From the NCBI RefSeq assembly GCF_009720725.1, contig NZ_WNKT01000011.1, forward strand, positions 1 through 64,000: a stretch of DNA of 64,000 nucleotides. The letters run 5' to 3'. The notes below the pieces were generated by a model, which saw only the letters and a list, made by a program, of their open reading frames with translations, had not been told where the DNA came from and searched no databases. Position numbers and translations under genes: made by a program. This DNA comes from Allochromatium palmeri (GTDB lineage: Bacteria > Pseudomonadota > Gammaproteobacteria > Chromatiales > Chromatiaceae). Below are positions 34,732 through 42,354 of the stretch, one piece after another; positions within the stretch are counted from its first letter, which is position 1, and each line of letters begins with the position of its first letter.

Positions 34732-36431
34732 GCAGCACACGAATCAGCGTCGATCCGGTCACGCGGATCGAGGGACATCTGCGCATCGACTGCGATATCC
34801 AGGACGGCAAGGTCGTCAATGCCTGGTCGAGCGGTCAGATGTGGCGCGGCATCGAGACCATCCTCACCGGCCGCGACCCGCGCGACGCCTGGCTCTACAC
34901 CCAGCGCATCTGCGGCGTCTGCACCACGGTGCATGCCATCGCCTCGGTGCGTGCGGTCGAGGATGCCCTGAACCTGGAGATCCCGCTCAACGCTCAGTTG
35001 ATCCGCAATCTGATCATCGCCGCCCATGGCATCCACGATCATGTAGTGCACTTCTATCATCTGTCGGCGCTCGACTGGGTAGACGTGGTCTCGGCGCTCC
35101 AGGCCGATCCGCAGGCCACTGCGACCCTGGCCCAGAGCCTCTCGGACTGGCCAAACAACAACGCGCGTCATTTCGCCGAGGTTCAGGCGCGGGTAAAACG
35201 TTTCGTCGAAAGCGGCCAGCTTGGCATCTTTGCGCACGGCTACTGGGGTCATCCGGCCATGAAGCTGCCGCCCGAGGCCAATCTGATGGCGGTCGCGCAC
35301 TATCTGGAAGCCATGGACTATCAGCGCAAGTCCAACCAGATCACGGCCATTCTCGGTTCCAAAACCCCGCATATCCAGAATCTGGCCGTCGGCGGCGTGG
35401 CCAATGCCATCAATCCCGACGATCAATCGACGCTCAATCTGGAGCGCCTGGCCTATGTCCGCACCCTGATCGACGAGCTGGGCGCCTTCGTGCGTCAGGT
35501 CTATCTGCCCGATGTGATCGCGATCGCCGCGCTCTATGCCGACTGGCTGCCCTATGGGGCTGGGGTGACTAACTATCTGTCAGTGCCGGACTTTCCGCGC
35601 GACACCAAGGGGACGGACTTCGCGATGCCGGGCGGCTATATCCCGGCGGGCGATCTGGCGCGCTTCCAGTCGGTCGAGCATTTCGGCGATCCCTTCTTCG
35701 AGCAGCACGTCAAGGAGAGCATCAAGCACAGTTGGTATCAGGGCGACTGGACGCGCTCGCCGTATCAGGGCGAGACCGTGCCCGATTACACCGATTTCCA
35801 GGAAGACGCGGCCTATTCCTGGGTCAAGTCGCCGACCTTCCTCGACGAACCGGCTCAGGTCGGCCCGCTGGCCAATGTGCTGGCGATGGTGGCGGCGGGA
35901 CATCAGGGGACCATCGGCTATCTGAACGACGCCATCGCGCGGATCGGGGCCATCGCCGGGACCGAGGTGCCGATGAGCGCCCTGCACTCCTCGCTCGGAC
36001 GTCATCTGGCGCGCTGCATCCGTACTCAGGTGCTCTATGACCAACTGGTCGAGAACTATGAGGCGCTTGTCGGCAATATCGCGCGCGGCGACTACACCAG
36101 CTTCAACGCGCCGGTCTTCCCCAAGGGTGAGCAGATGGGATTCGGCTTCCACGAAGCGCCGCGCGGAGTGCTCTCGCATTGGATCGTGATCGAGAACGGC
36201 AAGATCAAGAACTATCAGGCCGTGGTGCCCTCGACCTGGAACGCCGGGCCGCGTAATCAGAACGATGCGCTCGGACCCTATGAAGCCTCGTTGCTCGACA
36301 ATCCGATCCTGGAGGAGGAGCGCCCGTTAGAAGTGTTGCGAACCGTCCATTCATTCGATCCCTGTTTGGCATGCGCGGTGCATCTGCACGACAACGAACG
36401 CCGGGACATCGTGCGGGTGCGGGCGCTCTGA
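34728..36431 (+). CDS. hybC: NiFe hydrogenase large subunit
   Basis: 567 residues from ATG 34728. The nickel ligands are in RICGVC (Cys62, Cys65) and DPCLACAVH (Cys546, Cys549). The protein extends 15 residues past His552, the expected cleavage point for the maturation protease, so the precursor form is encoded. VDPVTRIEGHLR at the N terminus is typical. hypABCDEF, needed for the metal site, are not in the window. Confidence 0.95.
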   Translation: MSSTRISVDPVTRIEGHLRIDCDIQDGKVVNAWSSGQMWRGIETILTGRDPRDAWLYTQRICGVCTTVHAIASVRAVEDALNLEIPLNAQLIRNLIIAAHGIHDHVVHFYHLSALDWVDVVSALQADPQATATLAQSLSDWPNNNARHFAEVQARVKRFVESGQLGIFAHGYWGHPAMKLPPEANLMAVAHYLEAMDYQRKSNQITAILGSKTPHIQNLAVGGVANAINPDDQSTLNLERLAYVRTLIDELGAFVRQVYLPDVIAIAALYADWLPYGAGVTNYLSVPDFPRDTKGTDFAMPGGYIPAGDLARFQSVEHFGDPFFEQHVKESIKHSWYQGDWTRSPYQGETVPDYTDFQEDAAYSWVKSPTFLDEPAQVGPLANVLAMVAAGHQGTIGYLNDAIARIGAIAGTEVPMSALHSSLGRHLARCIRTQVLYDQLVENYEALVGNIARGDYTSFNAPVFPKGEQMGFGFHEAPRGVLSHWIVIENGKIKNYQAVVPSTWNAGPRNQNDALGPYEASLLDNPILEEERPLEVLRTVHSFDPCLACAVHLHDNERRDIVRVRAL

Positions 36432-36434
36432 GAG

Positions 36435-37022
36435 TTGGAATCGACAGTGGAATCTGAATTGGACGCGAACGACGATCCAGGCGCAGACATCCTGCTGATC
36501 GGATTGGGCAATCTGCTGCTCGGTGATGAGGGCGTGGGCGTCCATGTCCTGCGCCGGCTCGAATGCGACTACAGCTTCGAGCCGGCCATCACGCTCGTCG
36601 ACGGCGGGACTTCGGGGCTGGATCTATTGCCGCTGTTCGCCGACCATCGGCGGATTCTGATGATCGATGCCATTGCGCTCGACGCACCGCCGGGGCATAT
36701 CGCCGTCTTTCGCGATGCCGACATCCGCAGCGTGCTTAATCACAAGCTTTCGGTGCATCATCTGGGTGTGTCTGATCTGCTGGCGCTGGTCCAATTGCTC
36801 GACTATGGCCCGACCGAGATCGTCCTCGTCGGCATCGTGCCTGAATGCCTGGAACTGACGCTCGACCTGTCCTCACCCGTCACGGCGGCGATTCCAGCGG
36901 TGATCGAACAGGTCGGTTCGATCCTCGACACCTGGGGCGTCGCGCTCCTTGAGTCGACGAGCCAGTCACCGACCCCCGGATTGAGTTCGAGCGCGATCCG
37001 GGCGGCGACCCAGGCCAGATAG
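36435..37022 (+). CDS. hybD: Hydrogenase maturation protease
   Basis: Up to 195 residues. It trims the HybC C terminus after nickel insertion. Seen: LIGLGNLLLGDEGVGVH (Glu metal ligand), LVDGGTSGLDLL, IDAIALDAPPGH and HHLGVSDLL. The start is TTG 36435 or GTG 36447; no ATG is suitable. The family normally ends about where DTWGVAL occurs (36947). The last about 24 residues run antisense through the end of the convergent CobT-like gene and look like read-through after loss of a stop. Confidence 0.88.
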   Translation: MESTVESELDANDDPGADILLIGLGNLLLGDEGVGVHVLRRLECDYSFEPAITLVDGGTSGLDLLPLFADHRRILMIDAIALDAPPGHIAVFRDADIRSVLNHKLSVHHLGVSDLLALVQLLDYGPTEIVLVGIVPECLELTLDLSSPVTAAIPAVIEQVGSILDTWGVALLESTSQSPTPGLSSSAIRAATQAR

Positions 37023-37579
37023 CCGCGCGGATACGCCTGGAGTCCCATCTGGGCGCTGGCGATCAGTGCGCCGGTGAGCGCGGCAATCTCGAAACGGGCG
37101 ATTTGGCGCAATCTGGCATAGGCGGCTTGGCCGGAAGACGCGCTGTCGTGCCGGTTGCATCGGGGATAGTCGGACGCGGCCGTGGTCCGGCACGGCGGTT
37201 TGGCGGTGTCGAGCCGAAACCAGTCATTCAGTCCGTCGTCATCGGCGATACCCAGGCATATCAGCGTCTGACAACCTGCGAGCTTCGCCCGCTCGGCGGC
37301 ATGCCGTCCTCGGCTCAAGGCCACATCGAGACGATGGCGGTCCAGCGGCTCGTCTGCGTGCGATGCAAAGGGAGTCAGGCTGCCCGGATCGACGAACTCG
37401 CCGCGATCCACGAGCGCCCAGGCGTCCAGGTCGAATATCGCCGTCGACGTGCGCCGCAAGCGTTCGGCCAGGATGGGATCGGCGATGAAACAGAGACCTC
37501 CAATTCGCCCCTGCCCCTTCGATCCACGCCCACGACCAGATTCAGCGACCGAAATCGTCAGCCATTCGGGCAATCCCAT
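36803..37579 (-). CDS. Degenerate CobT-like protein
   Basis: 258 residues; ATG 37579 overlaps the cobD stop (TGATG). Two segments match nicotinate-nucleotide:dimethylbenzimidazole phosphoribosyltransferase: ALSRGRHAAERAKLAGC and LRQIARFEIAALTGALIASA. But the GEMGIGNTT motif reads LGIADDDG, the catalytic C-terminal glutamate motif is missing, and the length is about 100 residues short. It may be a decaying gene or have a new role. Its last about 40 codons overlap hybD on the other strand. Family call by eye; moderate certainty. Confidence 0.45.
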   Translation of the reverse strand: MGLPEWLTISVAESGRGRGSKGQGRIGGLCFIADPILAERLRRTSTAIFDLDAWALVDRGEFVDPGSLTPFASHADEPLDRHRLDVALSRGRHAAERAKLAGCQTLICLGIADDDGLNDWFRLDTAKPPCRTTAASDYPRCNRHDSASSGQAAYARLRQIARFEIAALTGALIASAQMGLQAYPRGYLAWVAARIALELNPGVGDWLVDSRSATPQVSRIEPTCSITAGIAAVTGEDRSSVSSRHSGTMPTRTISVGP

Positions 37580-38643
37580 CAACGCCTGTCCAGTGCCCCG
37601 AGCGCCTGCTCCAAACGTTCCCATTCGGCTTCGCACTCCGGCAGACCAAACCGCAGACTGGATGGATGATCGAAACGCCGCGTGAGAATTCCCTGTGCGC
37701 ACAACGCGGTTTGGATCTGCTCAGCCCTTGGGGTCAGCACCCATTGAAAGAGCGCGGTTCCGCCCGCCGGAGATAAACCATGACGGCTCAGAAGTTTGGC
37801 GAGTCGGTCAGAAGCCAGCGGCAACGCGGCGCGTGTGGCTGACTGCCACGCCCGATCCTCCAGCGCCAGCCGCGCGATCCAGCGCGAGGGGCCGCTCAGG
37901 GTCCAGGGACCGAACGCGCGCGCGGCCCGCTCACGCAATTCAGGCTCGGCGAACAGGAACCCGACCCGCGCCCCCGCCAGCCCGAAGAACTTACCGAGCG
38001 AACGCAGCACGACAAGACCCGGCCGTCCCACATGCGGCAGCAGACTGCCGGCGGGGGTGACGTCCATGAAGGCTTCATCGACCACCAGCCAGCCGCCGCG
38101 CGCGGCCAGACGCGCGTGCCAGTCGAGCAGGGTCGCCACCGGCCAGCGCCGTCCAGTCGGATTGTTGGGATTGATAACCACCAAGACATCGAGCCGCTCG
38201 TGCTCCGGGCCGTCGTCGAGCCAGTCGCCCGGATCGCCGTCGGGCAGACTGATCACGCGATGCCCGGCGCGATGCCAGGCATGCGCATGTTCGCGATAGC
38301 CGACCTCGGGAATTCCGACCCGACCGGGCGGACGCAGGGTCGGCAGAAGCTGGATCGCGGCCTGTGAACCGGCGAGCGGCAGCGCGCCCGAAGCGGCATA
38401 GTAGCGTTCGGCGGCGACCTCCAGCCCATCGTCGTCCTCGGGCAGACGCGCCCAGACGCTCGGCGGCACCGCCGGCACCGGCCAAGCGTTAGGATTGATG
38501 CCGGTCGACAGATCGATCCACGCTTCCAGCGGACGCCCGAAGCGCTTGGCCGCCTCGCGCAGTCGTCCGCCATGCACAGGCGGCGCGGACAGCTCGCGGA
38601 GCGCGGCCTCCGGAACCGTCTCAAGAATAGCACTGACGCTCAT
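37579..38643 (-). CDS. cobD: L-threonine-O-3-phosphate decarboxylase-like aminotransferase
   Basis: 354 residues from ATG 38643, three bases after the glycosyltransferase stop. It is a PLP class I/II aminotransferase fold with LSTGINPNAWP, VINPNNPTG and the PLP lysine in RSLGKFFGLAGARVGF. The STGINP motif marks the CobD/CobC branch, which makes aminopropanol phosphate for cobalamin. Histidinol-phosphate aminotransferase is the alternative but fits less well. No cobalamin riboswitch was seen upstream. Confidence 0.85.
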   Translation of the reverse strand: MSVSAILETVPEAALRELSAPPVHGGRLREAAKRFGRPLEAWIDLSTGINPNAWPVPAVPPSVWARLPEDDDGLEVAAERYYAASGALPLAGSQAAIQLLPTLRPPGRVGIPEVGYREHAHAWHRAGHRVISLPDGDPGDWLDDGPEHERLDVLVVINPNNPTGRRWPVATLLDWHARLAARGGWLVVDEAFMDVTPAGSLLPHVGRPGLVVLRSLGKFFGLAGARVGFLFAEPELRERAARAFGPWTLSGPSRWIARLALEDRAWQSATRAALPLASDRLAKLLSRHGLSPAGGTALFQWVLTPRAEQIQTALCAQGILTRRFDHPSSLRFGLPECEAEWERLEQALGALDRR

Positions 38644-38645
38644 CT

Positions 38646-39755
38646 TCAACCCGTCGCGCGAACCGGAATCGAACGGCCCTTCCAGCGCACACTGTTACGC
38701 ACCAGAGTGAGATAGAGCGAGCGGGTGAAGATCGCCATGAAGAACAGCAGCGAGACCGGATAGCTCAACGCCGTGAGCCAGCCGAAATTACCCAGCCGCC
38801 GCAGCAGCCAGTGAATCTGGAGCACATAGGCGCCATAGGCGATGCCTCCGGCCACCGTCCAATTGGTCCAGCCCTCGTGCGGCCAGTCGATGAAGGCATC
38901 GAAGGCGGCCATGCCAGCGGCGATCCAGACGCTGATCAGAACCAGCATCACGAGGTCGGTGGTCATGGCCCCGCGCGCGAAGTTCTTGGTCCAGCCGTCG
39001 GCCAGATCGCGCAGTCCGCCCGGATACATGCGAAAAGCGATGACGCCCTCGCCGATGAAATTGTGCGTCGGCACGCCGCGCCGGCCCATTTCGCGCGCCA
39101 GTGCCACGTCGTCGATGATTTCCTCGCGCACCAGACGATGGCCGCCGGTGCGGAAATAGTCCTCGCGCGAACAGACCATGCACGGCCCGAAGGCACCATT
39201 GGGTTCCAGCCGATCGCCCAGCAGCGTAAACGAGCGGATACCGCCCATCATGATCAGCGAGAAGCTGGCCGAGAGCCGTTCATAGACGCGGCGCATCCGA
39301 TGATACGGCTGGATCGAGACTAGACCGCCGTAGCGCGCCTGGGTGGCGACGATGCGCCGCAGACCACCGGGTTCGAGTTCGGTATCAGCATCAAGGAAGA
39401 TCAGCCGCTCGCCACTGGCCGCGCAGGCTCCGGCCCAGCAGGCATGCGGCTTGCCGATCCAGCCTGGCTCCGGCTCGGTCAGACTCAGGGTCGTGACACC
39501 GGCTGCACGTCCCAGCTCGGCGGTGCGGTCGCTGGAGTTGTCATCGACCAGAATGACCTCGAAATCGGGGTGATCCTGAATGCGCAGCGAAGCCAGCAGC
39601 GGCGGCAGACGCGCCTCCTCGTTACGCGCTGGGATGATGACCGAGACGCGCCGGTCATCAAGCCGCTCAGGCAGCGGCGGACAGCGGCGCATCCGCCCCA
39701 GAAAGACGAAGGCGAGCGCCCAGGGCGGGAGCAGCCAGAGCAGTTCGATGGGCAT
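38646..39755 (-). CDS. Membrane glycosyltransferase family 2 protein
   Basis: 369 residues. One N-terminal helix precedes a GT2 domain (VSVIIPARNEEARL, LVDDNSSDRT, IFLDADTELEPGG) and about three C-terminal membrane helices. The GEGVIAFRMYPGG and KNFARGA segments resemble CrtQ/HpnB-type enzymes that act on carotenoid or other lipid acceptors. Acceptor unknown. It is the first gene of a glycosyltransferase-cobD-CobT-like run, an odd grouping. Confidence 0.75.
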   Translation of the reverse strand: MPIELLWLLPPWALAFVFLGRMRRCPPLPERLDDRRVSVIIPARNEEARLPPLLASLRIQDHPDFEVILVDDNSSDRTAELGRAAGVTTLSLTEPEPGWIGKPHACWAGACAASGERLIFLDADTELEPGGLRRIVATQARYGGLVSIQPYHRMRRVYERLSASFSLIMMGGIRSFTLLGDRLEPNGAFGPCMVCSREDYFRTGGHRLVREEIIDDVALAREMGRRGVPTHNFIGEGVIAFRMYPGGLRDLADGWTKNFARGAMTTDLVMLVLISVWIAAGMAAFDAFIDWPHEGWTNWTVAGGIAYGAYVLQIHWLLRRLGNFGWLTALSYPVSLLFFMAIFTRSLYLTLVRNSVRWKGRSIPVRATG

Positions 39756-39808
39756 GATGGTCTTGACTCGTATTTCGATGGATGGTTGACGGGCGTCACC
39801 TGAGAACC

Positions 39809-39828
39809 GATTTGAGAATCTTCAAATC
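39809..39828. promoter_or_regulatory. Inverted-repeat operator candidate upstream of the CoA-disulfide reductase
   Basis: GATTTGA (39809-39815) and TCAAATC (39822-39828) form a perfect inverted repeat with a 6-base gap. A further half-site-like TTTGAG occurs at about 39841. It sits in the 152-bp divergent region between the glycosyltransferase and reductase genes, about 80 bp from the reductase start. Confidence 0.45.
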
Positions 39829-39907
39829 AGTTTTAACAGGTTTGAGGCACACTGAATTACCTGACCTAAACTCTAGATTTTAGCCGATCACACTCAAGGA
39901 TTCCGCC

Positions 39908-41608
39908 ATGTCATCATCTCCGCTCAAAATCGTCGTCATCGGTGGCTCGGCGGCCGGCCCCAAGGCCGCCGCGCGAGCACGCCGCCTCGACGAACAGGCG
40001 TCCATCACCCTGATCCAGAAAGACCCGGATCTGTCGATGGCCTCCTGCGGCTATCCCTATTACATCGGCGGCGTCTTCGACGATCGCAACCAGCTCATCT
40101 GTACCCCGGCCGGGATCGTGCGCGACCCGAACTTTTTCGAGAAGGCCAAACGCATCGAAGCCATGGTCCTGACCGAGGCGCTGGCCATCGACCGCACGGC
40201 CAAGACGGTCAGCTGCCGCCATCTGCCCAGCGGCGAGACGCGCGTCATCCCCTATGATCGATTAGTGATCGCCACCGGCGCCACGCCGCTGTTTCCGCCG
40301 GTGCCGGGAACCGAGCTGGCCGGCATCCATACACTGCATTCGCTCGGTGATGCCGATTCGCTGCGCGCCATCCGCGATCAAAGACAGGTGCGCCGCGCGG
40401 TGGTGGTCGGCGGCGGTCTGATCGGCTTCGAGGTCTGCGAGGCCCTGCATCTGGCCGGCATCCAGACCACGGTGATCGAGAAGACCGATTCGATTCTGCC
40501 CTTCCTCGATCCGGATATGGCGCATCTGGTTGCCAACCATGTCCGGGCCAATGGCGCCGACATCATTACCGGCAACGGCGTGGCAGCCTTCCTCGGCGAA
40601 CAGGGACGGCTGGCCGCCGTCAAACTCGACAATGGTACTGAACTACCGTGCGAGCTGGCCGTGGTCGCCGTCGGCGTGCGCCCGAACATCACGCTGGCTC
40701 AGGCGGCTGGACTGACGATCGGCGAACAGGGCGGCATCGCGGTCGATGACTACATGCAGACCTCCGACCCCGACATCTATGCCGCCGGCGACTGCGTGGA
40801 ATGTACCTCGCTCATCACTGGCCACAAGGTGCGCGCCCCCTATGGCGACATCGCCAACCTTCAGGGCCGGGTCATCGGCCAGAACCTGATCGAACCCAAC
40901 AGCGCCCGGTTCCCCGGCGTCACCCATACCGGCATCTGCAAGATCTTCGACTACACGGTCGGCATCACGGGTCTGAGCGCCCGGCAGGCACGCGCGCTTG
41001 GCTTCGACATCGAAACGGCGACTGTCTCCGGACTCGACATCCCCGGCTACATGCAGGGCAAGCTCCTGATCAGCATGATGATTGCCGAGCGGGCCAGCGG
41101 TCGGGTGCTCGGCTTCCAGTGCATCGGTCCAGGAGATGCCAGCAAGCGCGTTGCCACCGTGGCCATGGCCATTCGCGGCGGTCTGACGGTCGAGGATCTG
41201 GGCAACGCCGATCTGCCCTATGCCCCGCCCTACTCGCTCGCGCTCGACCATGTCATCGTCTCGGCCCATGTGCTGGAGAACAAGCTGCATGGACGCCTGC
41301 ACGGTCTCTCGGCCGCCGAGGTCAAGCAGCGCGTCGACTCGGGCGCCGACTGCACCATCATCGACACCCGTGGCCCCCAGGAGTTCGAGGAGATGCGGCT
41401 TGGCATCGGCGAGACCCTGATCCCGCTCGGCGCGCTGCGCGGGCGACTGAACGAACTGCCCGAAGACAAAGACCGCGAGATCATCCTCTACTGCAAGATC
41501 TCACTGCGCGGCTACGAGGGCGCTGCCATCCTCCAGGCGCACGGCTGGCGCAACGTCAAGGTGCTGGAAGGCGGCGTCATGGCCTGGCCCTATCCGCGCG
41601 AAAAATAG
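39908..41608 (+). CDS. CoA-disulfide/persulfide reductase fused to rhodanese
   Basis: 566 residues. It has two dinucleotide-binding folds (VVIGGSAAGPKAAARAR and RAVVVGGGLIGFEVC), the single redox cysteine Cys47 in MASCGYPYY, the FAD motif IYAAGDC, and a dimerisation domain to about 455. A rhodanese domain (about 465-562) ends it, with Cys529 in LYCKISLRG. This is the CoADR-RHD/NADH-dependent persulfide reductase family, which reduces CoA-persulfides or polysulfide. It fits sulfur metabolism of a purple sulfur bacterium. Stands alone, transcribed rightward. Confidence 0.88.
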   Translation: MSSSPLKIVVIGGSAAGPKAAARARRLDEQASITLIQKDPDLSMASCGYPYYIGGVFDDRNQLICTPAGIVRDPNFFEKAKRIEAMVLTEALAIDRTAKTVSCRHLPSGETRVIPYDRLVIATGATPLFPPVPGTELAGIHTLHSLGDADSLRAIRDQRQVRRAVVVGGGLIGFEVCEALHLAGIQTTVIEKTDSILPFLDPDMAHLVANHVRANGADIITGNGVAAFLGEQGRLAAVKLDNGTELPCELAVVAVGVRPNITLAQAAGLTIGEQGGIAVDDYMQTSDPDIYAAGDCVECTSLITGHKVRAPYGDIANLQGRVIGQNLIEPNSARFPGVTHTGICKIFDYTVGITGLSARQARALGFDIETATVSGLDIPGYMQGKLLISMMIAERASGRVLGFQCIGPGDASKRVATVAMAIRGGLTVEDLGNADLPYAPPYSLALDHVIVSAHVLENKLHGRLHGLSAAEVKQRVDSGADCTIIDTRGPQEFEEMRLGIGETLIPLGALRGRLNELPEDKDREIILYCKISLRGYEGAAILQAHGWRNVKVLEGGVMAWPYPREK

Positions 41609-41623
41609 GGAGCGTCCGGCGCG

Positions 41624-42283
41624 TCAATCGAAGGGCAGGAAGTCGTCGACGGCGCGCTGATCGATCTTGAACAGCTCCGGCTTGAGCTGAACGTTGCGTT
41701 GCGCGCCCGTGAAGTTGAGCCGGGTCTCCTGACCGAAGCTGTCCTCCATGATGAGGCTATCGAGCGTGTCCTTGCCGAAGCCCAGCTCGATACGCACCAC
41801 GTCAGTTTCGGCGTCCTTCGGAATCAATTCCACCCAGTCGCGCCCATCGGTACTCTCGATCGGGCGCACCTCAAAATGGTGCTCGATCGGCTCAGCATTG
41901 GACAGCAGCAGTGCTGGCGTGCCGCGCAAGGCCTTGGCCTGACTCTGATGTGAGACCTGTTTCAGTTCGACGTCGTGCAGATAGACCCGATTACCGTCGG
42001 CAATGATGATCTGCGGGTTGGGGCCGGCATATTCCCAACGAAAACGGCCTGGGCGCTGGAGATAGAGGGTGCCGCGCGTCTCCATCATCTGCGTGCGCTC
42101 GGCGTTGAAGGTGAATTGCTCGAAATCGGCTTTGAGACTGTTCAGACCGTTGAGATAGTCGTCGACCCGCTGTGCACCCTCGGCGGCGAAGACGCCACCT
42201 GAGCAACAGAGCGCAAACAGCGCCAGGATCAGCCAATGAAGGGCGCGCGGACGCCCGAAGTCGGAGCGAGACGGAGACGGCAT
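41624..42283 (-). CDS. lolA: Outer-membrane lipoprotein carrier LolA
   Basis: 219 residues with a signal peptide ending near GVFA-AEG. The periplasmic chaperone shuttles lipoproteins from LolCDE to LolB. Core motifs: LKADFEQFTF, METRGTLYLQRPGRFRWEY and DGNRVYLHDVEL. It follows ftsK by 71 bp on the same strand, the usual ftsK-lolA order. Confidence 0.93.
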   Translation of the reverse strand: MPSPSRSDFGRPRALHWLILALFALCCSGGVFAAEGAQRVDDYLNGLNSLKADFEQFTFNAERTQMMETRGTLYLQRPGRFRWEYAGPNPQIIIADGNRVYLHDVELKQVSHQSQAKALRGTPALLLSNAEPIEHHFEVRPIESTDGRDWVELIPKDAETDVVRIELGFGKDTLDSLIMEDSFGQETRLNFTGAQRNVQLKPELFKIDQRAVDDFLPFD

Positions 42284-42354
42284 GGATCGAAATACCTGGA
42301 TGTGATTTGGAAGCCGATTAGACCGGGCGTAAGGCGCAAAGATCCGGCTCCCGC

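Noticed and set aside
38640-39907. Cobalamin riboswitch for the cobD operon
   Set aside because: No B12-box-like sequence was seen upstream of the glycosyltransferase or cobD.
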